Notes: generated by a model not told the origin, from the sequence alone. 64,000 bases of DNA from Isoetes taiwanensis (GCA_021234155.1 JAJEKV010000025.1:5127310-5191309), one strand, 5' to 3'. Numbered from the stretch's first letter, positions 36,594-48,602 are shown. Numbers and translations are program-made.

Positions 36594-37754
36594 ATGAAGG
36601 TTGCGCTTTTGGTTTGTTGATGATTGGCTTTGGCTCCTTGACCTTTACATTTTCCCCTATTCTTATGGGATAGCCGCTTTTGTGAATGTTGCTCTTTACT
36701 GTGGCAGTCTTCGAAAGTCCGCTATGTAAGGTTGTGCATCTTGTACTTTTTATCGAGCCTATGGTTTATCGTTATTGTTTGCATAGTGTGTTTTGAGCCC
36801 ATATACCGCATATGCTAGCTATGGTATTGTTTGTATTGGCACCACCGTTAGTGATCAATATAGCTCATGATATATATTATCTACACATAGCCTTGCATTT
36901 CCCCTTGGACAATAACCTTTGCTTGCGCTTCATCTCTATTGGGGTATTCTTTGATTTACTTCACAAGGGCTTGTGCTCCATGCAAGTTCTGGACAGCTTT
37001 GGCATGACTTAATAATTTTAGTCAGTTTTCATGCTTTAGCATGGCCTTTACGTAGGTTTCTTATGTCCAGCTCTTGGTCTACTTTCGAGGCCGGTTGGCC
37101 TTATTTAGATTTCATTATTGTAGGTTGTTTGGTTTCTTTTATATAGAGTGCATTCTTGTAGGTTGTTTTGGTTTCTTTCATGTGAGTGTGTGGAATTTTG
37201 TTTTGAGATTTTACTTCCTTTATTGTGTTCCTCTTTTCATGTCCCTGGAGTTCCCACAAGTGTAATTTTGTTTGTGCCCTCCTTTTGTTAGTCTTGGTAT
37301 ATATCTAAGTTTCCATTCTTTGCTTCTGTGTTCCATTCTTTGCATTTTGAGATTTTGTGGTTTTGGACTTGTTTGTACTCCCCAGATGTTTGTTTGATGG
37401 AGCCTTTGTTTAGGTCCACTATTTTTCTTAGTTGTCAGACTGCTTTTTTCTGTTGAGTGAATATGTTGTGCTTGAGCTCTCTTAATCATGATGGAGTTGG
37501 TGGTTTGGATTAACGTGTAAATTCCTACCCCTTGTTGATGAGTTGTAGCTTGAGCTGACATCCGTTGATGTTCTCTTTAGTGAGTCAAGTCCACTGGCCA
37601 TGATCTTTTCTAGCCATGTTCCTTCCCTTTGCACTTTTATTTCATTTGTGAGATGCTCTAGGATTGGTTCTTTTTGGAAATGTTTTGAGCCTGCTTTTAG
37701 GATAAGGCATGTTAGCAAATTTTAGCAGGTATCGTGAGTATTCCTTTTAGTATT

Positions 37755-37995
37755 CTTGGTTTTTTTGATGTGCCCCGGTTTTGCTCCCATCACCGCTCAT
37801 TTTCTTTGCTTGTGTTTCTTGGTGGTGACATTGTACCTTAATTCTCTTAGACATTTAGTTTCTGTGTTTCTGCCTTGGTTGTTTGGATGTGCCCCGTCCT
37901 CTTGCCCCCATCGCTGCTCATTTTTTTGCACTTTGTGGTTCTTGGTGGAGGTGACATTGTACCCTTAATTCTCTTGGACATTTAGTTCCCCCTTT
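37755..37995. repeat. Two-unit direct repeat, period about 120-128 bp (copy 2)
   Basis: Counterpart of 12,170-12,425, with the same GGATGTGCCCCG and GGTGACATTGTACC landmarks in each unit. Confidence 0.75.
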
Positions 37996-38019
37996 TTTCT
38001 CTCTGTTTTTCCAGATGTT

Positions 38020-38220
38020 GTTTCGTTGTGTTGGTTGAGTGTAACTGGGCTCTAGAAGTGCTGATTTTATCCTCTGCGTTTGAGATTGGCGATAAACCAA
38101 GCCTTGAGGCTAGATGGGAGATCCCCTCCTAGGTATTTATAGCCTTGTTGTGTTCCTCCCATTTTCATGTGTTAGCCTTTGAGCCTCCCCTTGTGGTTAC
38201 ATGCCCCACCCTCCCTCCAG
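38020..38220 (+). repeat. LINE 3' module (copy 2)
   Basis: Contains GGTATTTATAGCCTTGTTG and TTTGAGCCTCCCCTTGTGG, as at 7,206-7,375 and 12,460-12,650. Confidence 0.55.
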
Positions 38221-41200
38221 CCCTTTAGTTTTAGCCCTGCGTTATAACCCCAGTTATTGAAGTTTTTCTTGTAGTCCAACGTCTTAGTTTTCATGTTGAT
38301 TGGCTCATTGTTTGACGCTTCTTGAACTTGCGATGGTATACATGTCAAGCATTGTTGTTGGGGCAACTCTTATGTCTTAAATGTTGGGATTTAAGTGGGG
38401 ATGATGTTGAGGGCCCATGCGCCATGATGGTGGGCCCTCGTGTGCCAAAGATGTGGCGGCCTTTGTGCCAAGATTGGGGTCCCTCAGACTGTGGGCTTTT
38501 TGTTCATTTTGCGATTTGCTCTAAGATGGATGTGGAGACGTCCTTTGCGAGTTTTGCGAATTTGCATGTTGGGGTGCGTGTTGGACATTAGCAACGAGGC
38601 CTATAAATCTTTATGAACTTCTTTGAGTTTTAAATCCTTTTGTGGTACTTTGATGCCTTTTGTATGCCCAAAAGGCGGTGTGCATGAGGGATTATTAGAA
38701 GGGAAAAAATTATCTTTACTATTTTTGGAAATAAAGGAGAGCCATATGGCTCATTCATTCATTCATTAGCATGTTGTTTTAGTTGTGTTGGTTGAGTGCA
38801 ACCCAGGCTCTAGAACAATTAATTTGGTTGCGATTTGGATACCTTCGTTTATGATGACGAGAAACTCAAATGGAGGAGAATCAATCTCATTACCAACGTA
38901 TTTGGATGAAACTTTTGGAGCAAAACAACATCTTGGAGCATGGGGATAATGCATGTGCTTGTGGTTACATTTGTAACCAGAACTACAATGTGTGAAGAGA
39001 AGAGGAGCAAAGTGCAAAGCTAAGGACTCCAAAGGCGATTCAACATGGCCATGGCGAGGATGTGTATGTGCATCTCGCACTTGACTTTTCACATGGTAGT
39101 AAAGGGGAAAGCAAAGGAAATGCGTGGAATCTAAATCTCGGATGATACCATTGCATTTTTCTTCTACGAGAAAGAAATGGGTTTTATCTTTTACGCTCTT
39201 GCATCCGCAAGACTTTTTTCTTTAGTCGGACTATAACTTTTGAAGATCATTTCATCTTTTAGGGTTATACTTTGCAAAAAGTGATTTTTTGTAATCAATC
39301 TTGTTAATTTGGGATTTTCGGTATGGTGGAAAATGTTTTTGGAATTGTTTTTAACCAATTTCCTAAGATTTTATGAGTTTTTGGCGGTAGGAAAATATTT
39401 CAGCCCTTTCAAAAATGGGGACAAGTTTTCGTCTTATTATTTGAGAAGGGGTTTTTTTTTGTTTCAGAGGGCATTCTCATCCCCTTTCTCACGATTGCAA
39501 ATTGCATGTTTGCATAGATTTTAGTTAAGCGGTCGATTTCAAAAGTTAACCATTGCTCTAAGCGAAGAACAGGAGACCGACTTTGCCCAAGAACCACGGA
39601 AGCCGGAATTTGCATGTTCTGGTAGCTTTAGAATTAGTGCTGGGTGCGGTGTATGCATCTTCCTGAGCCGTGGATAACCCGGCTTTTGGATTATTATTTT
39701 TTCCGTCCTTATCTATTTCTTTTCAGATCTTTTGATGCGGGCATGGAGGCGGCGTTGTTGTGTGATGCTCCAGTTGATCCGATGCACTAGAGTTTTGCTC
39801 CAAGCTAAGCCCACTTTCGAGAATAATTTGTGCCATATAGCTCCAAGTTTTACGCATCACCTCTTAGCCCTATTTCGCTTAACACATGCTTAGCTCGGCC
39901 ACGTCAATTCTTTAGCTTTTCTAAATTGTATGCATTTGTTCACCATCCCTTTATTAGGCCATTATCTTGGTGCTCTATAATTTGGCAGTCATTCCCACTT
40001 ACTATTTGGCAGCCCACGTATGCTAGCTTTGAACACATCGTGAGGATGACTTCCTTTGACAAAGTTGCGGGGAAAAGCAGATCAATGTGGGCGTTGGGTT
40101 GCAAGCGAATGATGAGCTCTCCATACTTATTTTATTTTTCTCGATTATCCGTGGGCCCACATTGGTGGGAATGAAAAGGAATACAAAGCAAACCATTCTC
40201 GATTTCATTTTGAGGTAGATATGCATGTATTGATCATCTTTCTATTATCATTTCAAGCATTATATCTTTGTAAAGTTTATATTTCATGAAGGCAGGAAAC
40301 TAAAACTCCATAGTGTCTTGTCCATTTTCGCTTTAATTCACAGGCATGTCTACATATGAGCATTGTGTGCACTTTGAGGCGGATGTCTTGGTATAGATGA
40401 AAAGTCCTCTTCAATAAAGTTGTACCACTCTTTGTTTGCATTTGTAATTGTAACAGTTGCCGACATCCTATGCATCACATAGGCAGACATATTTTTATTC
40501 CATTATCCTTATAAGGGTGACAAATCCACTTGTTATTTTTTACGCTTTTTCTTGCTCAGGGTTTAGCAAATCTTGATTCTTGAACTAATACTGAGATGCC
40601 ACTTCATATATCGAGACATGGGAAAAAAGGACGTGATCATAATGGCGGGAAATATGCTATGGTATGATGCTATGGTTATATCTTTTAACAAAGATAAGGA
40701 GTGTCGAGGAAGGCCATGTCTAGCATGTTCTTTTGCAAGACACTTAAAGTAAGAAATGCCATGGAAGCACCCCATTTTTTCGCACGATGTGTTAAATCAA
40801 CAATGATAATTTGTCATGTTTAGAAGCTACGAGCTTTTGTTGGTAACGTTCAATAATCTAATTCACATCCGAAAAGCTCTCTCTGCATATCCAAACAGCT
40901 CTAGCAGGGATGGAAATTGGTCGGTTTCCTTACAATCGGTTGCTGAGAGATCCGCAGATCATTACGGACAAGTCTAACAATGAATTATGAGAGATCGCGA
41001 TCATTTTGAACAAAGGTATCGCCTTTTGTTCTGCTATAAATCAAATTTGTTTTTGGATTGATTGAAGTAACCGATCCATTAAAGCTCAATTTTCACAAAG
41101 ATAAGCTCAAAGCTTCCGATTCTCCATATATAGTCAGTAGAACCAACAACGACACTTGACAAGCGTTTTCTTGATAAAATCCGAAGCTTTCATCGAGGTC

Positions 41201-41330
41201 TAATAAGGCATAGAGGGTAATCATTTTTTCCGATAAGAAACACTTTGAATCTAGCATATCCGATGCTTCTTTGTAGATGACCAAAATTTAACTTTGTTCA
41301 ATAAAATTCTACAAAGAGTAGCACTAAAGA
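38221..41330. other. Non-coding, no gene recognised (copy 2)
   Basis: T/G-rich to about 39,500, then mixed composition. Short frames do not persist in the same frame in copy 1. The phrase with GTTGAGTGCAACCCAGGCTC near 38,790 repeats one near 38,030. Confidence 0.45.
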
Positions 41331-41337
41331 ACTTATT

Positions 41338-41745
41338 TTGAGTGGTTCTGCAATCACTGCTATATTGGAAACAGGAAAGCAATTAAATTCCAGAGAAATT
41401 CTGGAAACTCGATGGCATATAAGGAGACTATGCAACCAAGGCCAATTAAAAGAAGCAAAAGATACACTGAATTACATGGATAGGCATGGAATTCAAGCTG
41501 ACTTTAATGCTTATGTCTCTATCTTGCAACTATGTATCACGAAAAGAGCTTTGGTCAGATGGAAAATGGATTCATGGCCACGTTATCAAAACTGTAGTGA
41601 AGCCAAACACCTTCCTTAGCAACACATTAGTTAATATTGTATGTGAAATTGGGCAGCCTGGGGGGTGCATATGATTTATTTGACAGTATGCCATACAAAA
41701 ACATGTTTACATGGACTGTAATGATATCAGGAGGAGGGGAGAGTA
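41338..41745 (+). pseudogene. PPR (PLS-type) protein fragment (copy 2)
   Basis: Frame 41,338-41,619 gives HIRRLCNQGQLKEAKDTL, then MDRHGIQADFNAYVSILQLC, a clear PPR repeat (L-C-x-Q-G-x-L-x-E-A). The frame then shifts near 41,545 to GKWIHGHVIKTVVKPNTFL and SNTLVN, and again near 41,640 to MYVKLGSLGGAYDLFDSMP and KNMFTWTVMIS. These are consecutive L, S and P type motifs of an organellar RNA-binding PPR protein. The two shifts break the frame. An upstream exon may exist, since the open frame begins without a start of its own at 41,338. It is followed by sequence with splice-like sites, so a spliced gene is possible. Confidence 0.75.
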
Positions 41746-44130
41746 AACATGGGTGGAGAGAAATCCTTAGCAAACGTAGTGTACAGAGAGGCCCTATGAA
41801 ATCAACAAGCATGCATCTGAATCCCAGGTATTACTACATCTACTGTTCCTTGCTTCAACAAAACCACCCATTAATACATATATGCGTTTCTATAGATTAT
41901 ATACACATACAGAGGATCCGATTCAACACCACTTCCATACCATCTTGCACTCACTAATATCAGGTAATATCCAAACTGTTAACTGGAGATATTCAATCTT
42001 TCAGATCCGTCTGATGCCTTTATTGAAAACAAGCAGAACAAGTTATCTAAAAGAAGTTAACTTTCAACCTCATCCGGATTGCTTTCAAAAGGTATAACAA
42101 ATTCTTGCTTATCTATTTATAGGTCCACATTCAACCCATCGTTGTACTCAATACAATGTTTTTTCAGGCGATAATCAAAACTAGCTCTTAGCGAGGTTGT
42201 TAGCAAACTATCCTGAAACTGGAAAACATAGGTAAACCCTCTCTCTTGCGCTTAGACATAGGAGAATATTTTGAACCACGGCCAGCCTTAGTTTTAGTGC
42301 AGGTGTATGGGTGGCTGATCAGACTTTGATTTTGATGCATTTTTTGCAGATCTTCTTGCACACAGCCCAGATGTTTGCAGTAGACGACTCCGCTACGTTG
42401 ACGACTTGAATGAATGTTTCTACATTTTGCATGAGAAATGAAACCTATTTCACTTTGGTATAACTACTGCTCTTAATTGTTTACAAAGGTACATTAGGTT
42501 GATTTTCAGAAGTAAATGAACATGATTAGATTATTTTGAGTTGTAGCAAAACCAAATCACTGGAAATTAGCTCTATGTTTGCTAGGTTTATTGCCACAGC
42601 TCGAAATGCATCTACAATCTTTCCTAATTTCAATTTGTTTGCTCGCATTAGTAGTCTAGGTTAAGGGCAATCGCTTAACGACAATGGAACTGGAACATAC
42701 ACAGCAAATGTCGCATACACAAACGCCCTCTAAACTCAGTCGACCCCTGTCAAGTATGCTGCACTCCATAATTCCAACACCTTTGTCTCCCTTACCAGCA
42801 ATGTCTCCTTTTCTGCCAACGTAAATACCATTTTCATTTAATAATTCTAATATTCTGTTATTTCTTTCTGTGCAGCAGACATCATGTGCAACAAGGTTTT
42901 GCTAGATGGTTATGTATCGTGCAGCTGTGATGCAGCATAATAATACGAATCCAATGACTTGGAATGGAAGCTTACACATGCCATCATCCAGCCTTATTAT
43001 TTATCCATTCTTTTCTTTTTGCAGGTTGGTCAACATGCTATATGCTTCTACACTTTACGAAGGCCATGCACTTTCCTTCATGATTTCTTTGTCTGCATGT
43101 AACGATTGAAAATTATAACACATTGTTTTCGTCTTTCAGGTTACTCAACATGCTAACACCTAGAAGGTGACCACTCAATGCCAGATTATTATGGAATATT
43201 CTTGAGGATAGAAATGGCTATTTCCACAATTCCCATAGCTACGATACAGTTGTTGAGTTGAGAAATAGACAAACATGCAGTAAGTCAAGGTCCTTCGAGC
43301 AACATAAGAACATCTGACTCCAAATTGCAACCCATTGGAACTCCCTATATTCCATATAAATGTGTATAGACATGTATTTGCTTCTCTTAGCCTCATTGGA
43401 TCTCTTATCTCCTTAGGTTTCCATCAAACTTTCTCTATAGCCGGTATTTTGATTACGTAAATCTCATATGTCTCCTTTCTCATTTCTGCTGTTGTGTATT
43501 TTTTTGCTCAATGAATTTCTTTCAGTTTTGATGGCTACTTATTTGGCAGATATACAGCCTCCCATTGCTTCAATAGTAGCAATGTTTGAGGATTAATCCA
43601 GTTTCACAAGGCAACAAATTATGGAGGCCCAACGAGAACATTAAGCTGTCAACCAAACAGATAGACCAAGCGCTCCACATGGAGTAAGTTCTTTCATGTA
43701 TTGCGCATTATTAGATACTAGAATATTTCTTTACGCATTTTGCGGCCAAGGTTATATCTTTATTCATGCATATTGATCCTCACGTCTCTTTTCTGCTTCG
43801 TTCAAATCTACACTTTATAATTCTAGACTTTACTTAATTTTCAAAGATTCAATAGACTAAGTATCTGTATAAGACAGATGTTCTCTACAGTGATATAGCA
43901 ACCAGACATCAAACAACGTGATAGCTATTATTCTCATAAATCCATCTCAGGTAAATATTGAGTCCACTCTATTTTGTTTCTTATTTAAACAAATCTAATC
44001 CAAGCGTATACATCACATTCACTTTTCAGGCTTTGTTTTTGAATAGTTTATCTAAGATCAACCACCTTGACATCTAGCACCGAATGACAAGCATGTAGTA
44101 GTGGAGACGACTACATTATAACAGTGTGCA
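41746..44130 (+). other. Possible intron-rich host gene segment, product unknown (copy 2)
   Basis: Many good plus-strand splice-like sites are seen: donors ATCAG|GTAATATC (41,964), CAAAAG|GTATAAC (42,092), CATGCA|GTAAGT (43,277) and CTCAG|GTAAATATTG (43,949); acceptors TTTTTGCAG (43,023), GTCTTTCAG (43,139), CTTTCAG (43,530) and CACTTTTCAG (44,029). Between an acceptor and a donor, 43,140-43,277 is open and reads NILEDRNGYFHNSHSYD and VVELRNRQT. No domain is recognised, and in copy 1 several sites are damaged. This may be the 3' continuation of the PPR gene or a separate gene. Confidence 0.25.
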
Positions 44131-44948
44131 AACAGTCTTCTCAGGAATTTACTTGAATATAAAATGCATGGATTACTGGATGCAACATGCAACATTATTA
44201 TCTATTTCACAAGCAACTTTAGCAGTGAGTAATGATAGCAAATACACCATACACATTGACTCGCTTAGATACAAATTGAATAAACATGGTTTTCTTATTT
44301 ACTGTATGAACTAGAATTAGACATGTATAAGGCTAACAATTACACTATTCCAAGAAATCAACACAACACTACATTTGAGTAGACATTGAATAGATATTCG
44401 CATTTTATTTACTGCGTGAAGCAATACCCATATATTAGAATGAATTTCTCAAACATACATTACACCCATATTGGATCAACTAGCATAAACGAATAATTCT
44501 ACATCCATGTTAGGGTGAATTGGCATTAGACCCATATATTGGGGTATCGTTCATAATATCTTCAGTTTTGAAATCAATTGCTCTATCTACCTTAAGCAAT
44601 CACTTGACTATTAAATATGTCCATACCTCTCATGCGTAAGACATACATGTATGGCCTAATCAAATCCACAATGCATAAATTAAAAACAACACACTTAATT
44701 CTTATATTAGGGCAACTCAACACAACTACATCTACAAACTTATAGTTGAAATACACGATTTCAAGTATAATTGTTGTTGCCTTCACATTGCAATCCAAAA
44801 TTTTATAGGTTGCTAAAGCCTACCAATGCCTGACCCTGACATCATTCTGGTGGAGGTATCATATAGTGAAAAACAACGCACTAGAACATGTTCGCAGTCA
44901 GCTGAGATTTTTGTACAATGGTCGTTTAACTTTCAAATTGTTACTAAA

Positions 44949-44977
44949 GCCCGGCAACGCCGGGCACCATAACTAGT
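44949..44977 (+). mobile_element. Helitron-like 3' terminus
   Basis: GCCCGGC-AAC-GCCGGGC (44,949-44,965) is a perfect 7-bp stem with a 3-base loop. It is followed after seven bases by CTAG (44,973-44,976) and then T. A short GC hairpin a few bases before CTRR, with T as the next host base, is the defining 3' end of Helitrons. The matching 5' TC end and any Rep/helicase gene were not found. The stem is broken in copy 1. Confidence 0.42.
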
Positions 44978-46640
44978 AGTTATTAAACCTTTAATATAAA
45001 TATAGACAGCCTTCAATAAAAAAAAGGAATAATGGGAGCTTGCCAGGTGCTTCCCTCAAAGTAAGAAAATGAATTTACATGTTCTCAAACACCTGAATAG
45101 GATGTAAACAACAAACAAGAACAAGATGGACAATACCTCCACAATTCCTTATTACAGGATTTCTGAAAATCCTCTAAATATATTGAGCTTCCTGAACTCA
45201 TATTTCACATACTTTGCCTTGCGTGCCTAATCTTCTCCCTCCATTATATATGCTTGCGATATGACATAATCAAGAGCCTGCAAGATTTTTTTTTAGTTAT
45301 TTTCTAGTGCTCTTTCTCGATGCTACTTCAACTATAATGCAATATTGGTGTCAGTGTTGCCATGCTTTATAGAATTGTGTATATTATGTTATAGTAGTAT
45401 CATAACAATGTGAGACATTGATAAACGATGATAAAAATATTCCTTCTTCGGTATTACTTGTGTACTCTACATTTTACTGATTATCTGTGTGGAAGTATTA
45501 GCAAATGCTCTTAAAACGCTATATGAAATAGACGAAATAGGATAAATAATCGTTATAAGAAACAAAAAGTTATATGACTTAACAAAGAGTTATACTAAAG
45601 TGGGAGAATCCAAAAAACATGTCTGGCTCTATCATGCATTCTATACATAAGGAAATAAATGTGTACCCGGCGGTGCCGCACATAAGTAGACGTTGTGTGT
45701 TTATATGGGCGCTCATATTTTATGACATTGCTACCTTTTCTCCCATATTCATCTCTAATTAATTTCGAACTTAACAACAATATATTATATTAGAGTCGGC
45801 ATTTGCCGCGCATAAGTAGAAGTTGTGTGTTTATAGTATACATGTGCTTGGCATTACCGCACGGGACGGTGGTTTAGATGAACGTTTCACATTACTTCAA
45901 GAATATAGTACAACATACATGAATAGAAACTATGTATATATGCACATACATGATTGTACAATATATATGATTGGGTACTGTGTGCAGATGTGCATGTTAT
46001 GTTTGTCAATATTGGTAATATTAAGGGAAACACTAAAGATAGTCTTTAGGCCTTTCAAATATTATTAAATCCCACTAAAATTCTAAGCCAAATTAAGCGT
46101 GTGAGAATGATTATTTACTTCTTCAAAAGTTGTTAGGTCAACCTCACCCAATATGTTATCAACAATATACTTGGAACAAACTACTTCTACAATTACAGAG
46201 CATATATGTTGTAATACTAAAATGAAAACCATTTTCTATTTCATGCTTTGTGACCATTAGAGACGTCAATCTTCAGACACAAACTTGCAATACTCTGACT
46301 AAGTAGTAGCTATCACATCTTAGCTTGTAAAAAAACTTGCGCAAGCCAAAGGTAGAGAAAACACCTGAAAAAGGCACACCGGCAGGAAAGAGAAAGCCCA
46401 AAAACATTTTAAGTAAGTAGATGTATGATAAGTGTGATGCAAAATGATGAAAAAGATTAGAAGAAACTAAAATAAAAATAGGAACCATGCCTGGTAGAAT
46501 ATATATTAATTTAAGTGATAAGAGATAACAAAATAAAATAACAACCTAGGAGAGTTTTTTTTTTTGGAAAATGAAAAATAAAAAACAAACCTAGGTAGAA
46601 ACCAAACTAGGAAAATGAAGATAAAAAACACACCTTGGTA
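44978..46640. other. AT-rich non-coding (copy 2)
   Basis: No gene recognised. Two related phrases ending AAGTAGANGTTGTGTGTTTAT occur at about 45,684 and 45,813, each after a CCGGCGGTGCC- or GGCATTTGCC-like motif. Confidence 0.4.
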
Positions 46641-46642
46641 AA

Positions 46643-46686
<44 letters not shown>
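46641..46686. repeat. Poly-A tract of more than 40 bases
   Basis: A nearly pure run of A on the plus strand. Copy 1 has shorter runs broken by C (21,029-21,070). It creates a false poly-phenylalanine frame on the minus strand. Confidence 0.9.
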
Positions 46687-46687
<1 letters not shown>

Positions 46688-46880
46688 AAAAAACCTAAAC
46701 CTCTCTCTTGAAAATAACTAGATATGGCTAGCCCATAGGTCATACGACAAATGTTAATGTTATTAATGTTAATGTCTAATAAGAGTGAGAAAAGTAACAA
46801 GGAATAAAGACCATATGACCTAAAGGGAAAAAAAAAAATTATCCTACAAAGAATAATGTTGAGCTAGACATGTATAATAC

Positions 46881-47125
46881 AAGATAGATAGATAGTAGTT
46901 TTAACGTCACGCCACTAGGCAGCATCCAACTGGACATGTGACCACACATCACACTACATTGCTTGGTTGGGCCCTTTGACCACCTTACATTCAAGGTCGG
47001 TTGGGGTCAGCGTCTGGCTTTGGGATTTGACCCCAACATCTGCAGAGTCTTACGATCTCAGGCGATCTCAAACTCGAGACCACATTGCTAAGGAACTAGT
47101 GTGTTACCACTAGACCAAACGCCCA
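46881..47125 (-). mobile_element. tRNA-derived SINE (copy 2)
   Basis: On the minus strand, TGGTCTAGTGGTAACACACT (47,117-47,098) is a tRNA-type A box. The GTCTCGAGTTTGAGAT stretch around 47,081-47,068 resembles a B box. The body continues to a TAGTAGTTTTAACG end and a TATCTATC tail near 46,885. A full tRNA cloverleaf cannot be formed (no acceptor stem), so it is not a tRNA gene. The body differs from copy 1 more than the flanks do. Confidence 0.55.
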
Positions 47126-47405
47126 GACGCAAATGTAACATATTTGATAAAAATAAGGGAAATACCCGACAAAGAACAATCTTATATTGCAAGGTAGAGG
47201 ACTTTGACCACCAAATAAGATCTTGTACTTGGAATGTGATCCTTATTCAAGGAGTCTAGAACTTACATGGAAGAGATATATACGTGAACTTGAGCAGGTA
47301 TTTAGGCATACAATTGATATGCTTCAAAAGCCATGAGGTGGATATTTCCAATTCTTATTATCGTCATAATCTTCTGCAAATAAAATACTACAAGGGTGCA
47401 GCAGA

Positions 47406-48559
47406 TCATTTGCAAGATGGCAGAGGAGTGCCACATAGCCCACTGTTGCCCTCGAATGAATCTGTTCCAAACGATGACACCGATGCTGGTATTTTGCCAG
47501 TCAGTTGATTATAAGATACGTTGAAATAATTGAGAGAGTTTTGAGCATTAATACTTGCTAGAATAGGCCCTGTAAATTTGTTGTTATTCAGAAAGAGCCG
47601 CCTGATGAAGCTATTGTTTGCAGGCAAACTTCCAGACAATTGGTTGTAGCTCAGATCCAGTACTTCCAGATTCTCCCATTGTAGAATGTTTTTTGGCAGA
47701 GAACCAGTGAACCCATTGTTGGATAAGGAAAGTAGAGAGGTGAGAAAATCATCAGATTGTCTTAGCTTCAAAGATGTAACCCAGTTTGGGAAAGGGCTGT
47801 TGAAATTCATGTGGTTCAGATGTAGCTCTCCAAGAAATGGTAACGTAGTGAGGCTCGAAAGAGAATTTACATCCAACTTGTTGCCATTCAGATACAGAAT
47901 GCCTAACCTTTTAAGATTGCTCAGATCTTTAGGCAATCCAGTAATATGATTGTTGCTCAGGTCTAAAAGTGCAAGCTCAACAGTATTTTTCACAAATCCA
48001 TCTGGAATCTTTCCAGACAGAGAATTATCCTGAAGCTCCAAGTACACAAGATTAGATAATAAACCAAAAGAAGCTGGAACAGAGCCAGTTATTTTGTTAG
48101 ACTGCAATCTGAGCCTATAAAGGTTAGATAATTTTCCAAAAGAAGAAGGCAAAGATCCAGTGATGCCACCATTGTAAGCCATATCTAGGGTTACAAGATT
48201 TTCAGGTTACCAATGGAAGATGGAATGGAGCCACTAAGCGCGTTATTGCCAAGATCAATGTAGGTTAGGTTTACCATATTTCCGATGGCAGAGGATAAAG
48301 ATCCGCCAAGATTTGAGTTGCTAAGAGTAAGCTTGGTAACTCTTCTGCGGGAACCCCTTCCGGCGCATTGGACGCCAGTCCAGCTACAGCAAACAGAGCC
48401 GTTCCAATTAGACAGGGAGCCATCTGGGTCAGAAAAGGAAGATTTGATGCTTAGGAGAGCTTGGCGATCTTGAGCATTGCAACCGGAAAGGGCAGAAGAG
48501 AAGGCCGGAGTTATGGCTATGGCCAAAAACAAAGGAACTAGCAGCACCGTTCGCCGCAT
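47406..48559 (-). CDS. Secreted leucine-rich-repeat protein, no kinase (copy 2, one frameshift)
   Basis: Starts at ATG 48,559-48,557 and ends at TGA 47,408-47,406, about 380 residues in two frames joined at 48,199-48,202, where a four-T run replaces the five Ts of copy 1. The product starts with a signal peptide (MRRTVLLVPLFLAIAIT), then an LRRNT cap (DRQALLSIKSSF, CCSWTGVQC), about ten plant-type LRRs with N-x-L-x-G-x-I-P, and a C-terminal cap, SFEGNSGLCGTPLPSC. There is no membrane segment or kinase, so it belongs with PGIP/DRT100-like or short receptor-like proteins acting outside the cell. No intron is evident. The single shift sits in a homopolymer and is corrected by copy 1, so the real gene may well be intact. 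Confidence 0.85.
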
Positions 48560-48593
48560 CTTAGCTTGTTACAAGTAGGCTATGGCGAGGAGG

Positions 48594-48602
48594 GTATTTA
48601 AA
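48594..48602 (-). promoter_or_regulatory. TATA-like box of the LRR gene
   Basis: Reads TTTAAATACC on the minus strand about 35-40 bases before the ATG, which would imply a very short 5' leader. The same sequence is kept in copy 1. No other core element was found. Confidence 0.4.

Noticed and set aside
46591-46800. Minus-strand open frame with a long phenylalanine run
   Set aside because: It is the reverse reading of the poly-A tract at 46,641-46,686 and is absent in that form from copy 1.
47060-47120. tRNA gene on the minus strand
   Set aside because: A- and B-box-like motifs are present, but no acceptor stem or anticodon arm can be folded; SINE fits better.
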